A DNA stretch of 11,309 nucleotides, taken from NCBI GenBank assembly GCA_003024985.2, contig PXIH01S0006773.1; one strand, given 5' to 3'. How positions within the stretch are numbered: position 1 is the stretch's first letter; each line of letters begins with the position of its first letter. The stretch is from Euperipatoides rowelli. Lineage: Eukaryota > Onychophora > Udeonychophora > Euonychophora > Peripatopsidae. A program made the position numbers and the translations under genes. Of the stretch, positions 1 through 8,417 are shown piece by piece. A model generated the notes under the pieces. It saw only the letters and a program-made list of their open reading frames with translations, made no database searches and was not told the origin of the DNA.

Positions 1-20
1 TAAATAGGACTAAAACTTAC

Positions 21-172
21 CCAGCAATTTTATTCCGGAGCTTCTTTGTATTGACTAAAGCTACCTCCTCTACGATTCTTTTATTGGTATGGAAATCGAG
101 AGTGAGGCGTGTGTAATATTTTTCAATGATCATACGGGCAGCCCGTTTAACTGTCTTTGTCCTCACACGACC
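21..172 (-). CDS. RPS17: RPS17 coding exon 2 (40S ribosomal protein S17, residues 2-52, partial gene)
   Basis: S17 is a structural protein of the small (40S) ribosomal subunit. Read on the minus strand, the exon translates as [13 protein letters not shown], then [17 protein letters not shown] and K-K-L-R-N-K-I-A-G. This is collinear with animal eS17 from residue 2 to the glycine at residue 52, with no gap. The exon is 152 nt: 50 full codons plus two bases (GG) of the Gly52 codon. It is bounded by an acceptor (TTTACTTTAG before GGT) and a strong donor (GCTGG followed by GTAAGT). The initiator Met is missing and must come from an upstream exon ending in ATG, as in human RPS17; one is found at 8418-8420. 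The family is about 135 residues, so the remaining exons lie beyond the left edge. Residues 34-43 ([10 protein letters not shown]) differ from the usual V/I-C-E-E-I-A-I-I-P-S/T. No stop or frameshift is present, so it looks functional. Confidence 0.97.
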
Positions 173-1297
173 CTAAAGTAAAAACAGAATAATTTTTATT
201 TTGCCAATGCTACTAATATAAAGCATTTTCAATCAATAAAATGTAAGAGTGCTAAGATATTTTTACAATGTACTTGAAATTATTCAAACAAATGGCAATA
301 GTAAAAAAAATAGACAAACTGTTGCTTACATTGGGCAAAACTCAAAAGAATTATCTGTTTCCAGACTGTCTAATAATATTTAACTAAACAAAGTATTTTA
401 TTATTTTTTGTTTTAGTTATAATACTGTATATTTTTTCTGTTAAGTCCATTTCGTGAAGTGTTGACAGTAACACGATTACAATTCTCACAATATCATACA
501 GGTGCAGTTCACTGTATTTTTTAAAAACTTGCAGTAAATGCACATCGAGAGCATCATTGAGATGTTCGATTGAATAAGATGGACTTTTAAGTCATCACCA
601 GATTCATTTTTATGTGACTGAGGAATTAAATTATTACTTTGCATCTGTTTATACCAGGGCTAGGGGTGTCAACTAATTTTTACATAAGATCAACTTTGCC
701 AGTGAAAAATCATCCGTGATCTAGTCTTTCAAAAATTCCAAGTGAGGGGAGGGTGAAAAAATTTTTGTAGGTGGTCATTTCATTATTAGGGGAGTAAATT
801 ATAAAATAAAGTCTGAAATTATGATTATAAAATATGGACAAATAGCCTATTGTAATTTTGATTATTGATTTGAATTTTATTTTGTTTTATAATTTGCTGT
901 TATTTTTGTAAATAAAGTATTGTTATATTTTAAAAAAAGTGCTAGTCTACTAAATGTGTGCAGCCTACTATACTCTTGGGCCATGCTCCTTAGAGACAAG
1001 CAACTTGTTAGATTTCAAATTAATATCTTTGTATAAATTTAAATTACAAAGAAAACAAAATATATATATTTTTTTAAAATGTACAATTTGTATTTTAAAC
1101 TAAATCAAATGTAATATGAGATTTTTTTTAATAATTATTACCGGAATTATGGAAATTCTTTTGGCCAAAAAAAAAAAAAAAGATTAATTTATAACAAATT
1201 TTTTTTTAATTTAGCACTTTAGCTGTAAAATTCACAAGAAAACATATTTGAGTAGCACACGTTTAATTTTAAATTCTCGTTTTATTTTTTTTCTCGT
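173..1297. other. AT-rich intronic stretch with no recognised gene
   Basis: This part of RPS17 intron 1 is mostly A/T-rich with several homopolymer runs (for example the A run near 1168-1181). Around 655-720 a string CAGGGCTAGGGGTGTCAAC resembles the end of some hAT elements, but no matching opposite end was found. I see no RNA gene or coding exon. Confidence 0.6.
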
Positions 1298-1566
1298 GTT
1301 TAAAGTTAATAAGGTGGTATCTTTACTATACACAATTAATTACTGAGTTATTTATTAAAAGTGGAAGAGAATATAGTTGTATAATAATTAAGTATAAGTG
1401 CGTATTATAAAAGTAATTCTATTATTTTACGTTTAAAGTCAATAAGGTGGTATCATCACTATACACAATTAATTACCGAGTTATTTATTAAAAGTGGAAG
1501 AGAATGTAGTTGTATAGTTAGTTATTAAGTATAAGTGCGTATTATAAAAGTAATTCTATTATTTTA
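1298..1566. repeat. Tandem duplication, two ~133-136 bp units
   Basis: Unit 1 runs 1298-1430 and unit 2 runs 1431 to about 1566. Both begin GTTTAAAGT and share AATAAGGTGGTATC, ACTATACACAATTAATTAC, TTATTAAAAGTGGAAGAGAA and the ending AAGTAATTCTATTATTTTA. Differences are a handful of substitutions plus a small insertion (TAGTTAGTTATTAAG against TAATAATTAAG), so the duplication is fairly recent. It encodes nothing recognisable; the minus-strand ORF reported around 1559-1789 is not a convincing gene. Confidence 0.9.
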
Positions 1567-1839
1567 AAAACATACTGTACATATGTAACTTTATTATAAT
1601 TTTAATTATGATTTTTGAAAATTGAGACAAAAAAATATGTATATTATAATAATTATTGGCGGACCAGCGGTCTACCAAAAAAGCATTACACGGTAGATCA
1701 CTATGGACGCTATTGATACCTATGGTTTTTACCAAGGAAAATATTAATAGTTTTGAGAGAAATTTAGTTTTTATTCGATAAATGTTCAAGTTTTGATACG
1801 ATTAAAATAAAGCTCAGTATTATAAAAAGAAAAAAAAAT
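1567..1839. other. AT-rich spacer with a small hairpin
   Basis: Nothing coding is recognised. GGTCTACC (about 1669) and GGTAGATC (about 1692) form a near-perfect inverted pair that could fold as a short hairpin in a G/C-richer island (1660-1735). It may be a remnant of an unidentified element. Confidence 0.4.
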
Positions 1840-2239
1840 AAGAATGGTAAATCTCCTGGGCCTGATAGTGTGTTGCAAAAGTTTCGTTTTGAAATTGTTG
1901 AGGCATTAGGGCCATCTTCAATTGAGATTGGATTTGTTCCATAGGATTGGAGAATTGCTAATACATGGTTCCACTTTTTATGAAAGGTTCTAAATATGAA
2001 CCTAGCAATTATAGGACAATTAGTTTATTCTGCAATGTGAAAGTTGAGGTAATCTATTATAAAGGATTTGATCATAGTTTAATAGAATTATTTGTTTTAC
2101 AAGTCACAGCATGGATGTAGGAATACAATGTAGGTCTGACTAATCCTTTATCTAAGATTTTTTATGATGAACTTACTAGTTTAGTGGTTGAGTATATTGT
2201 TGCTGTAGTTTTCTTAGATTTTTTAAAAAAAGTTTAGGG
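1840..2239 (+). pseudogene. Decayed LINE reverse transcriptase fragment (A), 5'-truncated
   Basis: This is a fossil of a non-LTR retrotransposon RT of the CR1/Jockey type. In order: K-N-G-K-S-P-G-P-D-S (1840 on; family G-K-S-P-G-P-D), V-P-stop-D-W-R-I-A-N-T (family V-P-x-D-W-K-x-A), then after a frameshift F-M-K-G-S-K-Y-E-P-S-N-Y-R-T-I-S-L (about 1978-2030; family K-K-G-S-K-x-x-P-x-N-Y-R-P-I-S-L), and F-Y-D-E-L-T-S-L-V followed by V-F-L-D-F (about 2160-2222; family L-D-F-S-K-A-F-D). Internal stops and frameshifts rule out function. It is interrupted at 2240 by a MITE. After the MITE, at about 2875-2950, V-D-I-S-Y-D-K-F-L-K-L could be its continuation (family F-D-T-V-S-H-D-K-L-L-x-K-L). The clade within LINEs is uncertain. 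Confidence 0.82.
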
Positions 2240-2841
2240 TAGTGATGGGTGATTCTCGATTCAAAAATTGATGCATAGATTTGATTGATTCAATTAAAAA
2301 ACAATTTTTTGTCAATGGAATGCATTGGATGAATAGAGTAGGCTATTTTGATTTTGATGCATTGTATCCTCAAATTCAACAAAATTTGTTATTATTATTA
2401 AAGTAGGCTATCTGTGTATAAGGCTACATTCTTTATACACAACAAAATTTAAACAATAAAAAAAGAGTCATCAGAACCAATAATTTTATCCAATTCAATA
2501 TTGAATACATTGACATTCTCAGATTTAACCAATAAGGAAGTCTATTATTCCACAACATACCCAACGTAATACAACGCTATGGTTTTTAACAGCAAAACTA
2601 TTTTTTTAAGAGGTTTTCATCCAACAAAAATTAAAAAAAAAAAATATGTCATCAAATGTAAAAATAATCTATCTAGAAAATTATTTGAAGGTGTTAATCC
2701 TTTTTTTTTTGGCCGCATGCTAAAAAAAAAAGTTGAATCAATTCAAACAGATCGAGTAATTTTTGCAATTCTTTGGATAATTGAATTGCATCTTGCATCG
2801 ATTTACTGAATCAATTCAGCATGCTAAATCGCCCGTCACTG
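2240..2841. mobile_element. hAT-like MITE, 602 bp, inserted in LINE fragment A
   Basis: The left end reads TAGTGATGGGTGATTC. The right end, reverse-complemented, reads CAGTGACGGGCGATTT, so the two ends match at 12 of 16 positions and start in the hAT style (C/T-A-G-T-G). Subterminal copies of TTGATTCAATT / TTGAATCAATT occur near both ends (2280s, 2732-2745, 2803-2815), a usual feature of hAT transposase binding regions. The flanking 8-mers (GTTTAGGG and GTGGGGGA) match only partly, so the target-site duplication is not proven. The 76-codon plus-strand ORF inside (2579-2809) is low-complexity and matches no transposase, so the element is non-autonomous. It sits within LINE fragment A and is therefore younger than it. 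Confidence 0.7.
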
Positions 2842-2952
2842 GTGGGGGATACGATTAAGATTTTCAAAATTAATGGTATGGTAGATATCTCATACGATAA
2901 ATTTTTAAAATTAGATACGACTATGGGACATAAATTTGTTATATGTTAATAG

Positions 2953-2960
2953 ATCTAGAC
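2953..2960. repeat. Left target-site duplication of the satellite-bearing hAT element
   Basis: ATCTAGAC, identical to 5344-5351. Confidence 0.85.
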
Positions 2961-5343
2961 GAGTGTTTCCCAATTAAATTTGGCCACAGAACACTTTCAA
3001 ACTCATTTTGGCTCCACTAGCAATTGTTAGTTTTCATGCACGGCCACTGAATATCTTCTAGCACTTGTTTAAGTTCTCATGCACTGCCCCGGAATATCTT
3101 CTCTGTGCTGGTTTAGCTTCTGCAGTTAGGTACACATTGCTGTACTTACAATCCATTAATATGGCTCCATTAGCACTTAAATTCTCATGCACTGTCCCAG
3201 AATATCTTCTGCACTTAGGCACACATTGCTGTACTTAGAATCCATCTATATGGTTCCACTAGCACTTGTTGAAGTTCTCATGCACTGCCCCAAAATATCT
3301 TCTCTGTATTGTTATAGCTTCTGCCATTAAGTACACATTGCTGTACTTACAATCCATCAATATGGTTCCACTAGCACTTGTTAGTTCTCATGCACTGCCC
3401 CAAAATATCTTCTCTGTGATGTTTTAGCTTCTGCAATTAGGTACACATTGCTGTACTTACAATCCATCAATATGGCTCCACTAGCACTTGTTAGTTCTCA
3501 TGCACTGCCCCAAAATATCTTCTCTGTGATGTTTTAGCTTCTGCAGTTAGGTACACATTGCTGTACTTAGAATCCATCAATTAGGCTTCACTAGCGCTTA
3601 AGTACAAAGGTAATGGTATTCTTACCTAAGTTAGTTACTTTAAATAAAATAAATAAATAAGTTCTTGTGCACTTCCCAGAATTTCTGTGTGTTATTTTAG
3701 CTTCTGCAGTCAGGTACACATTGCTGTACTTACAATCCATCAATATGGCTCCATGTTTAAGTTATTGTGTGCTGCTTAGAATATCTTCTATGTGTTGTTT
3801 TAGCTTCTGCAGTAAGGTGCACATTGCTGTACTTACAATCCATCAATATGGCTCCACTAGCACTTGTTAGTTCTCATGCACTGCCCCTGAATATCTTCTC
3901 TGTTTTAGCTTCTGCAGTTACTGTAGGTACACATTGCTGTACTTACAATCCATCAATATATGGCTTCACTAGCACTTGTTAGTTCTCATGCACTACCCCA
4001 GAATATCTTCTGTTTTAGCTTCTGCAGTTAGGTACACATTGGTGTACTTACAATCCATCAATATGGCTCCACTAGCACTTGTTAGTTCTTATGCACTGAC
4101 CCAGAATATCTTCTCTGTGATGTTTTAGCTTCTGCAGTCTGGTACACATTGCTGTACTTACAATCCATCAATATGGCTCCACTAGCACTTAAATTCTCAG
4201 GCACTGCCCAGAAAATCTTCTCTGTGTTGTTTTAGCTTCTGCAGTTAGCTGCACATTGCTGTACTTACAATCCACTAACACTTGTTGTTCTCATGCACTG
4301 CCCCATATCTTTTGTGTTGTTTTAGCTTCTGCAGTCAGATACACATTGCTGTACTTGGAATCCATCAATATGGCTTCACTAGCACGACATGTTTAAGTTC
4401 TTGTACCCTGCCCCATAATATCTTCTCTGTGGTGTTTTAGCTTCTGCAGTCAGGTACACTTTGCTGTACTTGCAATCCATCAATATGGCTTCACTAGCAC
4501 TTGTTAGTTCTCATGCACTACCCCAGAATATCTTCTCTGTTTTAGCTTCTGCAGTTAGGTACACATTGCTGTACTTGCAATCCATCAATATGGCTTCACT
4601 AGCACTTGTTAGTTCTCATGCACTACCCCAGAATATCTTTTCTGTTTTAGCTTCTGCAGTAAGGTACACATTGCTGTACTTGCAATCAATCAATATGGCT
4701 TCACTAGCACATGTTTAAGTTCTTGTACCCTGCCGCAGAATATCTTCTCTGTGGTGTTTTAGCTTCTGCAGTTAGGTACACATTGCTGTACTTACAATCC
4801 ATAAATATGACTTCACTAGCACTTGTTAGTTCTCATGCACTACCCCAGAATATCTTCTCTGTTTAAGCTTCTGCAGTTAGGGATACATTGCTTTACTTAC
4901 AATCCATTAATATGGCTCCACTCACACTTGTTAGTGCTTATGCACTGCCCCAGAATATCTTCTCTGTGATGTTTTAGCTTCTGCAGTCAGGTACACATTG
5001 CTGTACTTACAATCCATCAATTTGGCTCCACTAGTACATGTTTAAGTTCTCATGCACTGCCTCAGAATATCTTCTCCGTGTTGTTTTAGCTTCTGCAGTC
5101 AGGTACACATTGCTGTACTTACAATTTATCAATATGGCTTCACTAGCACATGTTTAAGTTCTTGTGCACTGGCCCAGAATATTTTCTCTGAGGTGTTTTA
5201 GCTTCTGCAGTCCGATACACATTGCTGTATTTACAATCCATAGTTTTTTATTCCTTTTATTTTTTTAATATTCAAATGTTGTGATACAACTTTCTCGTGG
5301 AATCCTAATGTTCACCTCATGAAAACCTTTTTGGGGAACATTG
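2961..5343. mobile_element. hAT-like non-autonomous element (2,383 bp) carrying an internal satellite array
   Basis: The left end reads GAGTGTTTCCCAATT and the right end, reverse-complemented, reads CAATGTTCCCCAAAA, so the ends match over GTTYCCCAA as in hAT elements starting CAGTGTTTCCCAA. The element is flanked by a perfect 8-bp direct repeat, ATCTAGAC (2953-2960 and 5344-5351). An 8-bp target-site duplication is the hAT hallmark, and ATCTAGAC also fits the TA-centred target preference of Buster-type hATs. Only about 50 bp on the left and 100 bp on the right are not tandem repeat. No transposase is encoded, so it would depend on a partner element. It lies in RPS17 intron 1. Confidence 0.85.
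3010..5241. repeat. Minisatellite: about 20 tandem copies of a ~110-bp unit
   Basis: Each unit runs through GGCTCCACTAGCACTTGTTAG, CTCATGCACTGCCCCAGAAT, ATCTTCTCTGTGATGTTTTAG, CTTCTGCAGTTAGGTACACA and TTGCTGTACTTACAATCCAT, then CAATAT. I count 20 copies of the 'CACATTGCTGTACTT' segment between about 3131 and 5225, a mean spacing near 110 bp, with partial units at the left edge. Some units lack the GTGATG block and are 105 bp, a multiple of three; this creates the apparently repetitive ORFs at 3667-3982 and 4461-4718, which are artefacts. About 17 units carry a PstI site (CTGCAG). A non-repeat insertion of about 55 bp interrupts the array near 3600-3660. Confidence 0.95.
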
Positions 5344-5351
5344 ATCTAGAC
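5344..5351. repeat. Right target-site duplication of the satellite-bearing hAT element
   Basis: ATCTAGAC, identical to 2953-2960, directly after the element end TTGGGGAACATTG. Confidence 0.85.
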
Positions 5352-6174
5352 TAGGTTAGGTCTGTATATAAAAAAATAAGGCAGTTGAGCATTTTACATG
5401 GTCATATACGCCACTGGTTGGTTTTAGGTAATGAGAGATGTGAAGTTTGCCACCCAGATGCTTGTAGCCTTGCATATTACTGTATATTTTTATTTTAGGT
5501 CTATTGTAACAATAAAGAAAGCAAGTACAAAATATTAAAACATGATACACATTAAATTAAATTATTACTATATAAAGTCCTAGCCCTAGAGGAAGGGTAA
5601 GGAATTTATTTACAACAGGATTAATTAAAATGAAAACAAAGATCAAAATTATAAGCTAAAAAGAAAATTCAACAAATAAAAAGATCAAGTTAAAATTAAG
5701 CAATAAGAAACAGAATAAACTTGTAAAATTCAGTCTTATTCACTGAATAGGAAACCAAGGACTCCTACGAGTGTAGCCACTACAGGAACTATGTAATATT
5801 GCCATTGCTTTATACCGTACTGTAGATATAATAAACTAAGGTACAATCTATTTACATTTTTGTTTTACAATTTAGATATAAACATTAACTAGGCTACATA
5901 TTAAAAAAAAAACAATAACTATAGACATTTTAATGAATATAAATTAAATTTTTATTTAAAATAATTACAGTAAGATACATTTTAGTTTGAGCTAACGGTA
6001 TGGAGTTATTGTAAAAGGAATAACTTACTCTTTCCTAGACGTCTCCATTTTTTAAAGGCCATGTCTTATACTACTGAATTATTATCACATTATGTGTAGG
6101 TTAAAAACCTGTTACATATTACAAACAAGTTTATAAATCTACTTAATCCAATCTCTTTGTAAATTCATTAATTT
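5352..6174. other. AT-rich intronic stretch with no recognised gene
   Basis: No exon, RNA gene or element ends are recognised. The minus-strand ORF at 5356-5550 has no family resemblance. A string TACTGTAGATATAATAAACTAAGG near 5819 recurs with two mismatches near 9726, suggesting a shared, highly diverged dispersed repeat, possibly part of the LINE copies noted near both places. Confidence 0.5.
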
Positions 6175-6233
6175 TCATTGATTATTATTCCCAAATCCTT
6201 GAGATTTGTTTGATATCACCGTTTTAAAATTTG
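6175..6233 (-). pseudogene. Probable continuation of LINE fragment B beyond the hAT insertion
   Basis: On the minus strand near 6204-6185 the sequence reads (K)-D-L-G-I-I-I-N, like the K-D-L-G-V-x-x-D motif that follows the RT palm in CR1/Jockey LINEs. It has the same strand as fragment B. If the 1,023-bp element and one target copy are removed, it falls roughly 30 codons after the D-I-D-N-I segment, a little short of the usual spacing. Short and decayed, so only moderately supported. Confidence 0.5.
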
Positions 6234-6241
6234 GTGGTGGA
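6234..6241. repeat. Left target-site duplication of the 1.0-kb hAT element
   Basis: GTGGTGGA, 7 of 8 identical to 7265-7272. Confidence 0.75.
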
Positions 6242-7264
6242 CAGTGGCTTAACTAGCTCATGTTGCGCCCAGTGCGAGTAAACCATTTTAACCCACCCTC
6301 CCACCGAGTCTTTTTTTTCTTCACATAGAAATAAACATATTTTCAAAAACAAAAGGTACAGTATATTTACAAAAAAATCTGAAACTCCTTAAAAATCTTT
6401 GAATTAATAGTTTGGTAAAAAAGGAATTATTTAAAAAAAAAAAAAAATCACAATTGAATAGTAATTCCAATACCGGGCCAGAAACTTAATACTGGTATTA
6501 TGGTAGTCTTAGTTTTCAAAATCAGGTTACCAGTATAGTGGAAGCTTCATATCCTAAGTAACGGTCAATAAGAATTTGTTTTAGGCTATTGATTATAATT
6601 TTTCATGAAAGCAAAAAATTTTCATTGTACGAGTCACAAATTGGTAACCTAACATGATGAACCCCTCCATATTAATTATTTATTTAAACAAAAAAACTAT
6701 GAAATGTTACATTTTCCAGGAACTTTGTTTTAGGGTGCTTGCTCTTACAAATGCGGCGTTAACATGTCATTTTTTTTTTAAATTTTTGAATGGAACTGTG
6801 TACTTACTGGTTTATTGGTGATTTGGCGCTTCCAACTTGGCTAGTAACGCTAATTTAGCAAATTACACGTCACGTGACAGTGGAATAGAACAGAGTAGAC
6901 AAAACAATGACCAATACATGAGTAACACAACATAATATCTGCATTTTCAATCTCCTAAAATGTTAATGCCGTGTAGTGATATTATGGTGAGATTTTACCA
7001 ACAGTCATTTGAAACGCAGGATGAAATGTCGCTATATAACTGATAACTGCAATATTGCAAAAGGTAGTAGTTTAAGTGTTGCCATTAATGCCATAATAAT
7101 GGCAGGCTAGTAATGACAAATTTATTTTGATGTTTATTTATTTGATTTGATGTTTTTTTTATTTTTGACAGAGTTTTTAAGCGTATTTGCAGCGTGGCTT
7201 TGCCCTCCTTGAGGATTGCACCCGGTGCGACCACACCGACGGCACTACCCTAGTTAAGGCACTG
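6242..7264. mobile_element. hAT-like non-autonomous element, 1,023 bp
   Basis: The left end reads CAGTGGCTTAACTAG. The right end, reverse-complemented, reads CAGTGCCTTAACTAG, so 14 of 15 bases match. Further in, GTTGCGCCCAGTGCGAG and GTCGCACCGGGTGCAAT also correspond. The flanking 8-mers are GTGGTGGA (6234-6241) and GTGGTGAA (7265-7272), matching at 7 of 8 positions, as expected for an aged hAT target-site duplication. No transposase ORF is present. The interior is AT-rich with poly-A/T runs. It appears to have landed inside a minus-strand LINE (fragment B), because RT-like sequence lies on both sides. Confidence 0.85.
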
Positions 7265-7272
7265 GTGGTGAA
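7265..7272. repeat. Right target-site duplication of the 1.0-kb hAT element
   Basis: GTGGTGAA, 7 of 8 identical to 6234-6241. Confidence 0.75.
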
Positions 7273-7321
7273 ATGTTTACTACCGAATCTGTGCAAATAG
7301 ATAAACTATTTTTTTTTATCA

Positions 7322-7765
7322 TTTAATTCTGTATGTTATCTATATCTTTCTGTAATATTGCAGAATCTTCTATTTGTTCTATACCTCTCATTATCTTTAT
7401 TGTCAGCATAAATGAGCAATTCTGATTTGCCAAGTCTGTTGGTAAATCCGCTACGGTAAATATATGTTGAAGCATGTTGCAGATCATAATTGTGCCATGG
7501 GAAACCACTTGTAACATCGACATCCTTGGACAACTGATCACAAAACTTTAATAAACCTATCAAAAATTGTCTTATCCATTTTATTATATAAGTCAAAATT
7601 TAACAATAGTTTGTTGATAAAATGTTTAGGTAGTATGGTATGCTACACTAAGATCGAATAAGTTGTAATAACACATTAATAGACTGATTTATCAAAGTTT
7701 TTTTTTTACTAAAATAGCATCAGCTACAGATAAGCCTTTTCTAAAGCCATATTATTTTACTGACG
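7322..7765 (-). pseudogene. Decayed LINE reverse transcriptase fragment (B), main part
   Basis: Reading the minus strand from about 7750 downward: Y-G-F-R-K-G-L-S-V-A-D-A-I-L (RT fingers/palm, family Y-G-F-R-K-G-x-S-T-x-D-A), F-D-L-S-V-A-Y then H-T-I-L-P-K-H-F-I-N-K-L-L (family F-L-D-L-S-K-A-F-D-T-I, which carries the first catalytic Asp), V-T-S-G-F-P-W (family V-T-S-G-V-P-Q-G), I-Y-A-D-N (family F/Y-A-D-D catalytic box, second Asp changed to Asn), then after a frameshift I-K-I-M-R-G-I-E-Q-I-E-D and L-Q-K-D-I-D-N-I-Q. Order and spacing fit a CR1/Jockey-like RT. Several frameshifts, stops and the damaged Y-A-D-D box show it is dead. Two ORFs of 72 and 86 codons (7323-7596) are pieces of it. 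Confidence 0.85.
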
Positions 7766-7839
7766 GACTATAGTCTGTTGTTGTCCGGCATAAAAGGAAA
7801 AAATATCTCCAATTATGCCATACAACCTACAGTAACAGC

Positions 7840-7926
7840 CAGCCAGCTCGTACGATTGTGGATTTCAAGGTAGAACAGACAGTGAGACTGCAGGTCTAAA
7901 TCTAGCTATCTTGAGTTAGAATCCCG
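7840..7926 (+). repeat. tRNA-Leu-like sequence, possible SINE head (degenerate)
   Basis: GAGACTGCAGGTC (about 7879-7891) resembles the anticodon arm of tRNA-Leu(CAG), and GTTAGAATCCCG (about 7914-7925) is one base from a B box GTTCGAATCCC. An upstream A box is not clear, and no complete cloverleaf can be drawn, so it is not a functional tRNA. It may be the 5' part of a decayed tRNA-derived SINE; the A run from 7929 is consistent but not proof. Confidence 0.35.
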
Positions 7927-8049
7927 TTTAAAAAAAAAGCCTAATACTAGATAAATCTTCACTAAATGTGTTTTTAAAAGTTTAATATCAAGCAAACATC
8001 CATGTACAATGGATCTGGTGGACCGACTTTTGTTGAAGATCTAGCTAAA

Positions 8050-8120
8050 TCAAATCATGCCCGCAGCAGAGTTCGAACCTGTGAAGTCAGGGCAACCAGC
8101 TTTCTTGCCACATATCAAGA
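8050..8120 (-). repeat. Second tRNA-like B-box segment, possible SINE fragment
   Basis: On the minus strand, CACAGGTTCGAACTCTG (about 8087-8071) has a good B-box core (GGTTCGAAC) within a mostly paired T-arm. TGGCAAGAAAG about 32 nt upstream is a partial A-box match. There is no full tRNA fold. The opposite orientation to the 7840-7926 segment argues for separate insertions. Confidence 0.3.
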
Positions 8121-8417
8121 GCAGACATCGACATGAATGTTTGTTTTCTAACGGGGTTTAAAAGAGCACCTTTAGATGAAAACTTGGATAGCTTTTAACA
8201 GTATTTGAAAATCCCAATTACTGGTACATGTTAAAAATCGTATGGCAAGAATGGAGACATCCACTAACCAAAGCTTGAGTATCGTAATTTAAAAAAAATA
8301 CTATAAATGAAAAAGATAGCTACAAGTCAATAAATACTATTTCTTCTTATTGACAATTCTTAAAAACAGAAACAATCAGGATGGGTACGATTTAATTAAA
8401 AAATAAATAACACTCAC

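Larger units (their letters stand above)
7766..8410. other. Intronic stretch between LINE B and RPS17 exon 1
   Basis: Apart from the two tRNA-like segments, I recognise no gene or element. The RPS17 donor side (GTGAGTG at 8411-8417, minus strand) closes it on the right. Confidence 0.5.
173..8417 (-). other. RPS17: RPS17 intron 1 (about 8.2 kb), filled with transposable elements
   Basis: This is the interval between the GTGAGT donor after the ATG (8417 downward) and the TTTACTTTAG acceptor at 173-182, on the minus strand. The acceptor is preceded by a T-rich stretch (TTATTCTGTTTTTAC). It is large for a ribosomal-protein gene intron. Most of the length is explained by three hAT-like DNA elements, at least two decayed LINE fragments and a minisatellite, all listed separately. 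No open coding exon of another gene is visible inside it. The intron assignment depends on the exon 1 call. Confidence 0.82.

Noticed and set aside
655-720. Left end of another hAT element (CAGGGCTAGGGGTGTCAAC)
   Set aside because: No matching inverted end or target duplication was found, so I only mention it in the region note.
2579-2809. 76-codon ORF as a transposase remnant
   Set aside because: Lysine/phenylalanine-rich low-complexity translation inside a MITE, with no hAT dimerisation or catalytic motif.
3667-3982. Two overlapping ORFs in the repeat array
   Set aside because: They are read-through of the same minisatellite in different frames; no independent coding evidence.
4461-4718. 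85-codon ORF with a 35-residue repeat
   Set aside because: It is produced by 105-bp tandem units that happen to be a multiple of three. Neighbouring units of other lengths break the frame, and there is no family resemblance.
3010-5241. CRISPR-like array
   Set aside because: The units are contiguous, about 110 bp, without unique spacers, and the setting is eukaryotic.
5356-5550. 64-codon minus-strand ORF
   Set aside because: No family resemblance, no splice context; consistent with chance in AT-rich DNA.
7840-7926. Functional tRNA-Leu gene
   Set aside because: Acceptor and D arms cannot be paired and the B box is mutated; at most a derived repeat.
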